In this document: positions 1 to 9,036 of the stretch, piece by piece
Numbering within the stretch: position 1 is the first letter of the stretch
How the letters are laid out: each line of letters starts with the position of its first letter
Assembly (NCBI GenBank): GCA_903834765.1
Contig: CAILKE010000007.1
Span: 1 to 36,814, forward strand
Reading direction: 5' to 3'
Length of the DNA: 36,814 nucleotides
DNA from: an uncultured Bacteroidota bacterium
GTDB taxonomy: Bacteria > Bacteroidota > Bacteroidia > B-17B0 > Aurantibacillaceae
Program-made: the position numbers and the translations under genes
Notes under the pieces: generated by a model
Seen by the model: the letters and a program-made list of their open reading frames with translations, nothing else
The model's database searches: none
What the model was told of the DNA's origin: nothing

Positions 1-240
1 TCAGAAAACCACAATAAAATTTATATTGGTTATACTTCCAATATAGAGCAGCGATTATTGTCTCATAATGAACTCGGAACAAAAGGTTATACGCTTAGAT
101 ATAGACCATGGAAATTAATTTATACTGAATCTTTTTTATTAAAATCGGATGCAATGAAAAGAGAAAAGCAATTAAAAAGTGCTAAAGGCTTGAAACTTTA
201 TAGTTTCAAGCCTTTATTATTTTTAGGACATCTATGTTAA
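1..240 (+). CDS. GIY-YIG endonuclease domain protein, 3' part only
   Basis: Reading frame 1 is open from the first base of the window to the TAA at 238-240, so the 5' end lies outside. The visible 79 residues start within the GIY-YIG core: the second half of the signature (KIYIGYTSN) is followed by the conserved IEQRL and a SHN segment, then the family's PWKLIYTE strand and the EAMKREKQLKS-like helix (here DAMKREKQLKS). Small stand-alone proteins of this type are common in Bacteroidota and related to the UvrC N-terminal nuclease domain; their cellular role is mostly unknown. After KSAKG the family normally continues with a basic helix, but here the last 19 codons run through a perfect hairpin plus T-run (184-224) and give an unrelated tail. 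The catalytic N-terminal Tyr motif is not visible, so activity cannot be judged. Confidence 0.85.
   Translation, partial: SENHNKIYIGYTSNIEQRLLSHNELGTKGYTLRYRPWKLIYTESFLLKSDAMKREKQLKSAKGLKLYSFKPLLFLGHLC
184..224 (+). terminator. Intrinsic terminator inside the end of the GIY-YIG gene
   Basis: A perfect 14-bp inverted repeat, AAAGGCTTGAAACT (184-197) and AGTTTCAAGCCTTT (202-215), encloses a TTAT loop and is followed by ATTATTTTT. It looks like a Rho-independent terminator, yet it lies before the stop codon of the open frame (238-240), so the coding sequence runs through it. Confidence 0.8.
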
Positions 241-265
241 ATGCCCTTTAGTTTTTTATTACATA

Positions 266-2881
266 TTAAACTCCTACCTCTTTATCTAAGTGCTCTTGAA
301 CGACTTCAATTGCATTAGTAATCACATCGCTTAAAGCTGTTATGAATGTGCCTTCTTTAGCAATATTGATGGCATGTTTGATCGCATCTTTTTCTTTAGA
401 AACAATTTCATAAGTCACATTTTTGTTTTGAGATTTAATGCCTTTTAAAATCAAATTAATAATTTCATCTTCAGTTCTTCCTCTCAAATGTTTTTCTTGT
501 CTGATAATGATGTGATTAAACATACGTGCTGCAATAGCGGCGCATTCTTTAATATCCTCATCTCGTCTATCGCCAACACCTGCAATAATGCCAATTTTAT
601 GGGGTGAATCAACACTCTGTAAAAAATCTTCTATACCTAAATAGCCTGCAGGGTTATGAGCGAAATCAATCATCACTTTAAAGTTTTTAAAGTTAAAAAT
701 ATTCATACGTCCAGGTGTTTGTGCAGCGCTTGGTATAAATGTTTCTAAAGATGATTTAATATCTTCTGTTTTAAACCCCCATAAATAACTTGCTAATGTA
801 GCTGCCAGTACATTGGCAATCATAAATTTAGCTTTACCACCTATAGTTAAAGGAATGTGTGTTACTTTATCGACACGCATTTTCCAATCTCCTTTTTTGA
901 TAGTTACAAATCCGTTTTCGTAAATAGCGGCAATTCCGCCCTTTCTGCAATGATTCACTACCACATCGCAATGTTCGTTCATACTAAAAAAAGCTACTTT
1001 ACAATTCAACTCTTTAGAGATTTCAACGCAGTGTTTATCTTCAGCATTCAGTACAGCCCAACCATCTTTTTTTACACTCTTTACGACAGTACTTTTAACA
1101 CGAGCCAAATCATTCAAATCATGGATATCGCTGATGCCTAAATGATCTTCTTGTATGTTTGTAATAATGCCTATATCACATCTGCTGAAGCCTAAGCCTG
1201 ATCTTAAAATACCGCCACGTGCAGTTTCTAATACTGCGAACTCAACAGTAGGATCTTTTAAAATAAATTCAGCACTGATAGGCCCTGTGGTGTCGCCTTT
1301 TTCGAGCATATGGTTTTGAACATAAATACCATCACTGGTTGTAAACCCAACTTTGAATCCGTTGTTTTTGACAATGTGTGCAATTAATCGCGTTGTGGTT
1401 GTTTTACCATTTGTTCCTGTAACAGCAATGATTGGGATGCTACTTGGTTTTCCGGGAGGATACAACATATCTATAACCGGAGCAGCTACATTCCTTGCTA
1501 AACCTTCGCTTGGCGCTAAATGCATACGGAATCCAGGAGCAGCATTTACTTCTAAAACAACACCTCCTGTTTCTTTTAGTGGTTGTGTTAAATTTTTTGC
1601 CATAATGTCTATACCACATACATCTAGTCCAATAACACGAGCAATACGTTCTGCTAAGAAAATATTTTCAGGGTGTATCATGTCGGTTATATCAATAGAA
1701 GTTCCGCCAGTACTAAGGTTAGCAGTTGATTTTAAATATACAATTTCGCCTTTAGTTGGAACGGTTTCAAGTGTATAATCTTTTTTTGCTAGTAAATCTG
1801 TTGTATCTCTATCAACTGTTATCTCAGTTAACACATTTTCGTGACCATAACCACGACGTGGATCTGTATTTGTGAAATCGATGAGCTGCTGAACGTTATG
1901 CTGCCCATCACCAACAATATTGGCTGGTACACGCTGCGCAGCTGCTACCATTTTATTATCGATGACTAAAATTCGAAAATCATGACCTGTAATAAATTTT
2001 TCTACAATTACTCTGCGACTATATTTTTTAGCGAATTCTAAGCCGGCTAATGCGTCTTCCCATGAATTGACATTGATAGAGGCGCCTTTTCCATGATTTC
2101 CATCTAAAGGTTTTAAAACGATTGGATAACCAATGCGGTTGATGGTTAATTCCAAATCTTCGGCATCTACACATATATCACCTTTAGCAACAGGGATAGA
2201 AGCGTCACCTAACATTTTTTTTGTTTGTTCTTTGTTGCAGGCTAAATCAACAGCAATGTTGCTTGTTTTACAAGTGATAGTGGCTTGAAAACGCATTTGA
2301 TTTATACCGTATCCTAATTGAACCAAAGAATTTGTACCTAATCGAATCCAAGGAATATCGCGCGCTACTGCTTCATCAACAATGCTTCCTGTGCTTGGCC
2401 CTAGTCGAACGTCTTCTCTGATTTCGCGCATTTTTTTGAGATCAGCTTGTAAATCATAATCAACATTATTAATTAATGCTTGAGCAATATTGACAGCACT
2501 TTCAGCAGCAAAAATTCCCACTTTTTCTTCAATATAACTAAATACAACATTATAAATGCCGGGAGTTTTTGTTTCGCGAGTTCTGCCGAAGCCTGTCTCC
2601 ATACCTGCAAGAGTTTGTGTTTCTAATGCAATATGTTCTATCACATGCCCCATCCAAGTTCCTCTTTCAATGCGTTGAAAAAAACCGCCGCGGACTTCTT
2701 CAGAGCAACGATGTTCAATCATTGTAGGAAACATTTTTTCTAAACGTTCTCTGAAGCCTGGTATTTTATTAGTAGGAGATTCCTCCATTTCTTCTAAATC
2801 TAATCGCATTTGGATTAATTTTTTACGATTTACACTCCAGATGTTTGGACCACGAAGTGCTTGTATGCTGAGGATTTTCAT
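266..2881 (-). CDS. cphA: Cyanophycin synthetase (CphA)
   Basis: The 871-residue product has the usual length and the three-part layout of CphA1, which builds the nitrogen-storage polymer multi-L-arginyl-poly-L-aspartate from Asp and Arg with ATP in the cytoplasm. The N domain (about 1-160) carries H79-x-x-E82-H83, an HxxEH motif that I recall being linked to primer production in some CphA1 enzymes. The central ATP-grasp domain shows KPLDGNHGKG near residues 256-265 and a LEVNAAPGFRMHL segment. The C-terminal Mur-ligase-like domain begins at a P-loop GTNGKTTTT near residue 488 and contains ETARGGILRSGLGF, NIQEDHLG and DFAHNPAG. The start is the ATG at 2881. No cyanophycinase or isoaspartyl dipeptidase gene lies nearby, so polymer breakdown must be encoded elsewhere. 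It is divergent from the secreted Ig-repeat gene. Confidence 0.95.
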   Translation of the reverse strand: MKILSIQALRGPNIWSVNRKKLIQMRLDLEEMEESPTNKIPGFRERLEKMFPTMIEHRCSEEVRGGFFQRIERGTWMGHVIEHIALETQTLAGMETGFGRTRETKTPGIYNVVFSYIEEKVGIFAAESAVNIAQALINNVDYDLQADLKKMREIREDVRLGPSTGSIVDEAVARDIPWIRLGTNSLVQLGYGINQMRFQATITCKTSNIAVDLACNKEQTKKMLGDASIPVAKGDICVDAEDLELTINRIGYPIVLKPLDGNHGKGASINVNSWEDALAGLEFAKKYSRRVIVEKFITGHDFRILVIDNKMVAAAQRVPANIVGDGQHNVQQLIDFTNTDPRRGYGHENVLTEITVDRDTTDLLAKKDYTLETVPTKGEIVYLKSTANLSTGGTSIDITDMIHPENIFLAERIARVIGLDVCGIDIMAKNLTQPLKETGGVVLEVNAAPGFRMHLAPSEGLARNVAAPVIDMLYPPGKPSSIPIIAVTGTNGKTTTTRLIAHIVKNNGFKVGFTTSDGIYVQNHMLEKGDTTGPISAEFILKDPTVEFAVLETARGGILRSGLGFSRCDIGIITNIQEDHLGISDIHDLNDLARVKSTVVKSVKKDGWAVLNAEDKHCVEISKELNCKVAFFSMNEHCDVVVNHCRKGGIAAIYENGFVTIKKGDWKMRVDKVTHIPLTIGGKAKFMIANVLAATLASYLWGFKTEDIKSSLETFIPSAAQTPGRMNIFNFKNFKVMIDFAHNPAGYLGIEDFLQSVDSPHKIGIIAGVGDRRDEDIKECAAIAARMFNHIIIRQEKHLRGRTEDEIINLILKGIKSQNKNVTYEIVSKEKDAIKHAINIAKEGTFITALSDVITNAIEVVQEHLDKEVGV

Positions 2882-3131
2882 AGGATAAATGATTTTGACC
2901 GTTTTTTTTAGTTATTAATGCTGTTTTATAAATGTAGAGTATTTAATACATAAAAGAAATATTTTCGTCGATTATTTCATTTTTTAATAGATAGGAGCAT
3001 AATATGATTAATAAATGAGTAAACATCGCGGACTAATGATTAAATAATGAGATTATTTTCATTTGGACTATTATCTTTAAACCATTAAATTTTTTTATTT
3101 AAACAACTATTTTATTAAATAGCATAAGATT
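2882..3131. other. Divergent intergenic region between cphA and the Ig-repeat gene
   Basis: These 250 very AT-rich bases must hold the promoters of both flanking genes. I found no exact TAnnTTTG element in either orientation; the nearest is TATCTTTA around 3070 on the plus strand. No open frame of note, no strong hairpin and no RNA gene were recognised. Confidence 0.4.
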
Positions 3132-6100
3132 ATGAGTAAATTTCTTCCTAAAATTCAGTTATATAATTTTCAATTAATAAGTCTCATAACTATTTTTGTT
3201 TTATTAACTTTTAGTGCAAAAGCTCAAATGGTTGGCACTAATGCATATATTAAAGCAACTAGCGTTGAGGTTGGAATAAATGGAGCAGGAGGATATGAAG
3301 GAGTAGATATTGCGATATCGCCTCCATTAGCGGGGATGCATCCGCGATCAGGTGCTCTAGCAGGAGCTGCTAATTATTTTGGTTTTGTTGCTAATCCATT
3401 ACTTAATGGTTGGGCATCTTACGATGGAGATTTTTTTACACCAGGTACGCCTGAAAATGGTTGGGGTATTCAAATAGGAAATGTATCTGGTGCAGGAGGT
3501 TATAGTAATAATTGTAGTGACCCTCTAGGTTCAGGAACTCCACAAGTTGATATTCCTGGCTCTATAACTAGTTGGTCGCATAATTTAAGCTGCTACTCAA
3601 GTGATTGGCAAGGTAATTTAACAGCCCCAGCCCAAGGAACAAACGCTGCAGTTAATTTACATTTCAAAATAAATTATTTTTTACAACAAAACGATTTATA
3701 TTATACGACTACTATATCTATCACTAATAATGCGCCTACCGCAATACCTGATTTTTATTATTATCGTTCTTTAGATCCTGATAATGATCAAACACTTAAC
3801 ACAAGTTACGCAACTTCTAATACCATTGAAGATCAGCCAGGAAGCGGTGGTTGTGGAAATATAGCCTGTGTTAGCGCTCAACAAAGTACTCCTAATAATT
3901 CTTATTTGGGTTTAGCAGCAGTTGGAGCTAATTTTCGAGTAACATCAGGAGGTTTTGCAAATAGAGATGGCTCCAGTATTTGGAATGCAATTGGTGGTTT
4001 GACAGGAACGGTTGGTTATAATAACGGAACGTTAGACGAGGCTATTTCATTAGCATATCGTATTCAAAATTTTGCTGCTGGTTCCACACAAACATTTAAA
4101 TTTGTGACCATCTTAAAAGCTTCTGATAAGGCTAATGCTATTAATAATTTATTATACTTATCATATCCTAATTCGGCAAATTTACCACCATCTGTTTGTA
4201 CGCCAGGTATAGATACTGTTTCGGCTTGTGGAGGTTCTGTGCCAATTCAAATTTCTGGACCAAATACAGCTGATTTTACATGGGCATGGACTCCAGCTGT
4301 TGGATTATCATCGACGACAGGCACTAATACTGTTGCCTCTCCAACTGGCATTCAAACATACACTTTGATTGGGACACCTACCACAACATGTGTAGTGCCA
4401 GTATCTTATTTTTTTGTAGTGAAGCCAATAACAGGAGCGACATTTGCTACAACAGCTCTTTCAAACTCTCCTTTATGCGCGGGTTCTACGTTAAGCTTAT
4501 CTTCTACGGGAGGCGTTTCATATTCGTGGGCTGGGCCTAACGGTTTTACATCATCTATACAATCTCCTACAATTCCAAACTTACCTCCTTCAGGTATTGG
4601 TATTTATACTGTTACAGTAACTAATGCTGCAGGATGCTCTGTCTCTAATACTGTTGCAGTGACATCAAGTTCAACTCCTTCTTTCACCTTGGGTTCTAAT
4701 GCTCCTTTATGTGTAGGCTCTACCTTAAGTTTAACAGCAACAGGTGGAAGTAGTTATGCGTGGAGTGGTCCAAATGCATTTACATCCAATTCTCAAAATC
4801 CTACTATTGCTAATATAACTACACTTAATAGTGGTATTTATACAGCTACTGTAACAGCAGCAGGCTCAACATGCGCTGGCATCAATACCATAAATATAGT
4901 TGTAAATACTTCGCCAACAGGAACTGCGAGTGCTAACACACCCTTATGTTCTGGTAAGACACTCAGTTTAACTACAACAGCTGGAACTGGGTTTTCTTAT
5001 TCTTGGACTGGACCTAATGCATTTACATCATCCATTCAAAATCCAACCATTGCAAATATTCAAATGCTTGACGCAGGAGTTTATACAGTTGTTACAACTG
5101 CTTCAACTTCTTGTACTCAAACGAATACAATTAGTGTAGTTGTTAATCCAACTCCTACAGTTGTCATAGGTTCTAATTCACCAATTTGTGCAGGAACAAC
5201 ATTAAGTTTGACCTCAACAGGCGGAGGGACTTATGCCTGGAGTGGACCAAATGGATTTACATCCAATTTGCAAAATCCAACGGTATTAAATACTCTTCTT
5301 TCAAATTCAGGAATATATAATTTAACGGTAACAGCCCTAGGGTCATCTTGTTCTACTACTGCCAATATTAGCGTTTCTGTATTACCAACTACAACTATAG
5401 CTATTAATCCATATCCAACTATTTGTAATAACGGAACCATAAATTTAATTGCACCAAGTGGCGGAAACTCTTATACTTGGACTGGTCCAAATGCCTTCTC
5501 TTCCTCTATTCAAAATCCAACTTTGACAAATGTAGGTTCTATTAATCAAGGTGTATATTCATTATCTGTTACAACAGGTGGATGTTTAAATACAGGAACT
5601 GTATCTATTAATATTTTTAACCCACTAGGTTTTTCAATATTGCCAAATAATGCTACTGTATGTGTTGGTAAAACTGGAACATTATCTGCTGCAAGTATTG
5701 GTGGCAGTGGCGCTTATAATTATAACTGGTCTCCTACACAAGGGTTAGCTTCTCCTAACTCTTCAAATACAAGCTTTACAGGTTTAGCAACTACTAATTT
5801 TACAGTAACAGTGATAGATGCTAATTGCCCTGTAACTTCACCAATTACAGCAACTGTAGATGTTATCGTGAATCCAAGTCCTGTGATTACATTTAGCACA
5901 AGTAATGCAAGGGGTTGTGAGCCTTTTTGCACAGATTTAATGAGTACAAGCGTTCCTGCTTCGGCAAATTGTTTTTGGGAGTTTAGTAACAATACAGGTC
6001 TTAACGCATGCAGTACTCCTTCTTTTTGTTTTGGCACCCATGGCATATATAGCGCTTCATTAACTGTAACTGATATCAATGGCTGTGTAGATTCTATTGC

Positions 6101-6680
6101 TCAAAGCTCATTTATATTAGTAGATCCAAAACCTAATCCTAATTTTGATTGGACTCCTAATAATCCAAATATCATTGCTAATGAAGTTTCATTTACAGAT
6201 CAATCAACCATTGGTTTGCCAATGACAGCGTGGCAATGGAACTTTGGCGATAATTATATCGTGTTTCAAAATGATACCTCGCATAAACAAAATCCAGTTC
6301 ATTTATTTAATAACGTAGATAGTTATCCTGTCAAATTAATTGTAACAAACAGTTTTGGTTGTACGGACTCTATAATCAAATTACTACCAATCGAGGACGA
6401 TTATGTTATTTATATTCCTAATTCATTTACCCCTATTAATCAGGATGGAAAAAATGATGTGTTTAATGTACAAGGAATGGGCTTTACGAACGATGGTTTT
6501 GAGATGGCAATTTTTGATAGATGGGGAACATTAGTTTTTAAATCTAATGATGTAAATAAAGGTTGGGATGGAACTATAAAAGGAGCCATTGCTAAACAAG
6601 ATGTCTATGTTTATAAAATAAAAGTTAAAGATTATAAAAATAGAGCGAAAGAGTATGTTGGTCACGTTACCAATCTATAG
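3132..6680 (+). CDS. Secreted Ig/PKD-repeat surface protein with type B T9SS C-terminal domain
   Basis: The 1182-residue product starts with a signal peptide (hydrophobic core LISLITIFVLLTFSAKAQ, cleavage after about residue 32). Residues of about 33-350 form a unique region rich in Gly, Asn and Tyr that I do not recognise. Then come at least five Ig-like repeats of about 79 residues, each starting with N-x-P-L/I-C and holding a Y-x-W-x-GPN-x-F motif, a sixth divergent unit near 5649, and a PKD-like domain (WQWNFGDN, around 6229-6255). The last 85 residues (YIPNSFTPINQDGKNDVF, then FDRWGTLVF and GWDGT) are the gliding-motility-type C-terminal domain that sends proteins through the type IX secretion system. 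It is probably a cell-surface or released adhesin. The ligand is unknown. Paired Cys within the repeats suggest disulfides. Confidence 0.9.
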   Translation: MSKFLPKIQLYNFQLISLITIFVLLTFSAKAQMVGTNAYIKATSVEVGINGAGGYEGVDIAISPPLAGMHPRSGALAGAANYFGFVANPLLNGWASYDGDFFTPGTPENGWGIQIGNVSGAGGYSNNCSDPLGSGTPQVDIPGSITSWSHNLSCYSSDWQGNLTAPAQGTNAAVNLHFKINYFLQQNDLYYTTTISITNNAPTAIPDFYYYRSLDPDNDQTLNTSYATSNTIEDQPGSGGCGNIACVSAQQSTPNNSYLGLAAVGANFRVTSGGFANRDGSSIWNAIGGLTGTVGYNNGTLDEAISLAYRIQNFAAGSTQTFKFVTILKASDKANAINNLLYLSYPNSANLPPSVCTPGIDTVSACGGSVPIQISGPNTADFTWAWTPAVGLSSTTGTNTVASPTGIQTYTLIGTPTTTCVVPVSYFFVVKPITGATFATTALSNSPLCAGSTLSLSSTGGVSYSWAGPNGFTSSIQSPTIPNLPPSGIGIYTVTVTNAAGCSVSNTVAVTSSSTPSFTLGSNAPLCVGSTLSLTATGGSSYAWSGPNAFTSNSQNPTIANITTLNSGIYTATVTAAGSTCAGINTINIVVNTSPTGTASANTPLCSGKTLSLTTTAGTGFSYSWTGPNAFTSSIQNPTIANIQMLDAGVYTVVTTASTSCTQTNTISVVVNPTPTVVIGSNSPICAGTTLSLTSTGGGTYAWSGPNGFTSNLQNPTVLNTLLSNSGIYNLTVTALGSSCSTTANISVSVLPTTTIAINPYPTICNNGTINLIAPSGGNSYTWTGPNAFSSSIQNPTLTNVGSINQGVYSLSVTTGGCLNTGTVSINIFNPLGFSILPNNATVCVGKTGTLSAASIGGSGAYNYNWSPTQGLASPNSSNTSFTGLATTNFTVTVIDANCPVTSPITATVDVIVNPSPVITFSTSNARGCEPFCTDLMSTSVPASANCFWEFSNNTGLNACSTPSFCFGTHGIYSASLTVTDINGCVDSIAQSSFILVDPKPNPNFDWTPNNPNIIANEVSFTDQSTIGLPMTAWQWNFGDNYIVFQNDTSHKQNPVHLFNNVDSYPVKLIVTNSFGCTDSIIKLLPIEDDYVIYIPNSFTPINQDGKNDVFNVQGMGFTNDGFEMAIFDRWGTLVFKSNDVNKGWDGTIKGAIAKQDVYVYKIKVKDYKNRAKEYVGHVTNL
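4464..5640 (+). repeat. Five tandem Ig-like coding repeats, period about 237 bp
   Basis: Unit starts at 4464, 4698, 4935, 5175 and about 5411, spaced 234-240 bp, with a sixth weak unit from 5649. Each unit encodes an N-x-P-x-C start, a TLSL/TINL strand, a tryptophan strand and a GPNxFTS-x-x-QNPT block. The last block is also the best-conserved stretch at DNA level. Confidence 0.85.
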
Positions 6681-6849
6681 CTCTTTTTAAGGCTTAGCAT
6701 CGTATTTTTTTTAATAATAATTTAGTAAACGGCTGTTGAATTTTTTTCGAAAGATTATAGTTCTTGAGGAAAATTTCAAAATGCGCATCTTTATAGTCCA
6801 TTAATAATTTTACAAATAATTTTTAATTGAACGACATAATCTAAAACGA

Positions 6850-7344
6850 TTGATAAACATCCTTCTCATATCTGATACGCATAGTTATTTAGACCCTAAA
6901 TTAATTAAACATATTGAAGAGGCAGATGAAGTGTGGCATGCAGGAGATATTGGTAATGCAGATGTTACAGAGGCGATCAAAAAAATAAAACCTCTAAAAG
7001 CAGTGTATGGTAATATTGATGATCAAGGTGTCAGAAATGAATTTCCAAAGAATTTAATTTTTATGTGTGAGTCAGTGAAAATTTTTATCACGCATATTTG
7101 CGGACAGCCAACTAATTATCTCAAGGAAGTAAAAGATATTATACTTGCAGAAAAGCCACAAGTGTTTATTTGCGGACATTCACATATTTTAAAAGTAATG
7201 TATCAAAAACAATATGACGTATTGCATTTAAACCCTGGCGCTTCTGGTTCTCATGGCTTTCATCAAATTAAAACAGCATTGCGTTTTGTAATTGATCAAG
7301 ACCAAATAAAAGATTTGGCAATTATTGAATTAGGTCCAAGATGA
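6850..7344 (+). CDS. YfcE/MJ0936-type metallophosphoesterase
   Basis: The 164-residue product matches the small calcineurin-like phosphoesterases that hydrolyse phosphodiesters with two metal ions. All metal-ligand motifs are visible: D9-x-H11 (SDTHS), G-D33-I-G-N (GDIGN), G-N55-I-D, T-H82, and G-H110-S-H112. The length is usual for the family (about 160-180). The frame has no ATG near its beginning; an in-frame TAA at 6817 closes the upstream side and the first usable start is TTG at 6850, directly before the INILLISDTH strand. Substrate unknown. It stands alone, convergent with the hydroxybutyrate dehydrogenase gene. Confidence 0.87.
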   Translation: MINILLISDTHSYLDPKLIKHIEEADEVWHAGDIGNADVTEAIKKIKPLKAVYGNIDDQGVRNEFPKNLIFMCESVKIFITHICGQPTNYLKEVKDIILAEKPQVFICGHSHILKVMYQKQYDVLHLNPGASGSHGFHQIKTALRFVIDQDQIKDLAIIELGPR

Positions 7345-7367
7345 ATTTATCATTCAATAATAATGAA

Positions 7368-7401
7368 AGAAGTCGAAACATATTAAAATGTCTCGACTTC
7401 T
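7368..7401. terminator. Hairpin between convergent genes
   Basis: AGAAGTCGAAACAT (7368-7381) and ATGTCTCGACTTCT (7388-7401) pair over 14 bp with one mismatch around a 6-nt loop. It lies between the phosphoesterase (+) and the dehydrogenase (-), where a bidirectional terminator is expected, but neither side has a long T-run, so it may instead be a small repeated palindrome. Confidence 0.5.
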
Positions 7402-7440
7402 GATCAGTTGAAATTTGTATTTATAAATAGAGTTTAAATA

Positions 7441-8211
7441 TTATTGAGCATTCCATCCACCATCAATTGGAAGTGCAGTTCCTGTTAATGTTGCAGCGCT
7501 ATCTGATGCTAAGAACACTGCCATTTGTCCTAATAATTCAACAGGTACAAATTCTTTCACTGCTTGTTTCAATAGCATTACTTTGTTAACTACGTCAGTT
7601 TCGCTCATATTATGAACCTTTGCTTGATCGGCAATTTGTTTATCAACTAGAGGAGTTTTTACATAACCGGGGCAAATTGCGTTAGCTGTAATATTAAAAG
7701 GTGCGCCTTCTAAGGCAATTGTTTTAGTGAAGCCTACGATACCATGTTTACTGGCAACATAAGCACTTTTAAATTCTGAAGCGACTAATCCGTGAGCTGA
7801 TGCAATATTGATGATGCGTCCGAATTGACGTTCTTTCATGCCTTTCCAAACTGCTTTGGTTAAATAAAATGCAGAGGTTAAATTAATGCCTATGATAGCG
7901 GCCCATTTTTCATCAGGAAAATCTTCGATGGGTGATACGTGTTGAATACCAGCATTATTAATCAATACATCAATCTTACCAAATTTACTAATTCCATCCG
8001 CTACCATTTTACGAAGCTCTTCGGGGTTAAGCATATTGGCATTACTATACATGGTTTCAATGCCAAACTCTTTGGCTATACCGTCAGCTATTTCTTGACC
8101 GTTAGGTTCAAGCCCATTAAATACAATATTATATTGTTTTGTTTTTGCAAATTCGTGAGCTATGCCTAAGCCTATGCCACTTGTACTTCCAGTAATTAAG
8201 ATTGTTTTCAT
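7441..8211 (-). CDS. D-3-hydroxybutyrate dehydrogenase (SDR family)
   Basis: The 256-residue short-chain dehydrogenase has the NAD-binding GSTSGIG (residues 8-14), the NNAG motif (85-88) and the catalytic Ser138, Tyr151 and Lys155 (S-A-Y-V-A-S-K). The pattern around the active site (NNAGIQHVSPIE, IASAHGLVAS, SAYVASKHG, NAICPGYV-TPLV) is that of 3-hydroxybutyrate dehydrogenase, which interconverts D-3-hydroxybutyrate and acetoacetate with NAD in the cytoplasm. Length agrees (about 255-260). It follows the crotonase gene by 41 nt on the same strand, which suggests a shared transcript for four-carbon acyl or ketone-body metabolism. No polyhydroxybutyrate synthase gene is in the window. A related SDR specificity cannot be fully excluded. 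Confidence 0.88.
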   Translation of the reverse strand: MKTILITGSTSGIGLGIAHEFAKTKQYNIVFNGLEPNGQEIADGIAKEFGIETMYSNANMLNPEELRKMVADGISKFGKIDVLINNAGIQHVSPIEDFPDEKWAAIIGINLTSAFYLTKAVWKGMKERQFGRIINIASAHGLVASEFKSAYVASKHGIVGFTKTIALEGAPFNITANAICPGYVKTPLVDKQIADQAKVHNMSETDVVNKVMLLKQAVKEFVPVELLGQMAVFLASDSAATLTGTALPIDGGWNAQ

Positions 8212-8252
8212 AATGTAGAATCTATTGATTTTTTTATTAAATGTGGTTGTTT

Positions 8253-9029
8253 TTAATTTCCTTTAAAAATAGGTTTTCTTTTTTCTAAAAAAGCAGCAAT
8301 CCCTTCTTTAGAATCATTGGTCAAAAAACACTTTCCGAATTCGTTTATCTCACTTTCAAATCCTTTTTCGTTAATATCGTAAAAAGAATTTAAGCTTCTT
8401 AAAACGGCAGATATAGTAATTGGTGAATGTTTGATGATATCATTTAATAACTCAATGCTTTTCGCTATTAATTGATCTTTAGGAACGATGTAATTTATTA
8501 AACCAAAATTTAAGGCGTTTTCAGCTGATATGTTTTTACCCGTCAAATGATACTCTGTTGCTTTTGTTTTTCCAATATATTGGATTAATCGTTGTGTCCC
8601 ACCATAACCCGCAATGATGCCAAGTTTAACTTCTGGTTGACCAAATTCGGCATGCTCGCTTGCAATTCTTAAATGACAAGCCATAGCCAGTTCACATCCT
8701 CCACCTAATGCAAATCCATTAACAGCAGCAAGCACTGGCTTTTTACAATTTTCAATTGTTTTAAATGCACTTTGTCCGATGTGTGCCAAATACCTTGCTT
8801 CCGTTTCTGAAAGTCCAATAAACTCTTTAATATCTGCTCCAGCGACAAATGATTTTTCTCCAGAACCAGTTATTATAATCCCTTTAATTAAATTATTTTC
8901 TTGAGCTTTAAGAATACAATCTTCTAATTCAAGAACTGTTTGCCTATTCAAAGCATTAAGATATTTAGGCCTATTAATTATAATGGTTAAAATATAATTA
9001 CTAAGCTCTGTTATTAAGTTTGTATACAT
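8253..9029 (-). CDS. Enoyl-CoA hydratase/isomerase (crotonase) family protein
   Basis: The 258-residue product is a full-length crotonase. The oxyanion-hole segment AGADIKEF (64-71), NGFALGGGCELA with Glu113, and GQPEVKLGI with Glu133 are present. The two glutamates 20 residues apart are those used by true enoyl-CoA hydratases to add water to trans-2-enoyl-CoA, so hydratase activity is likely. The closest pattern is the short-chain (crotonyl-CoA) type found near hydroxybutyrate genes. The gene ends 41 nt before the hydroxybutyrate dehydrogenase and starts 7 nt after the acyltransferase stop, so all three are probably co-transcribed. Confidence 0.88.
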   Translation of the reverse strand: MYTNLITELSNYILTIIINRPKYLNALNRQTVLELEDCILKAQENNLIKGIIITGSGEKSFVAGADIKEFIGLSETEARYLAHIGQSAFKTIENCKKPVLAAVNGFALGGGCELAMACHLRIASEHAEFGQPEVKLGIIAGYGGTQRLIQYIGKTKATEYHLTGKNISAENALNFGLINYIVPKDQLIAKSIELLNDIIKHSPITISAVLRSLNSFYDINEKGFESEINEFGKCFLTNDSKEGIAAFLEKRKPIFKGN

Positions 9030-9036
9030 GAAATTT

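Noticed and set aside
5720-6079. 119-codon minus-strand frame within the Ig-repeat gene
   Set aside because: Its hydrophobic, repetitive translation simply mirrors the Thr/Ser-rich repeats on the plus strand.
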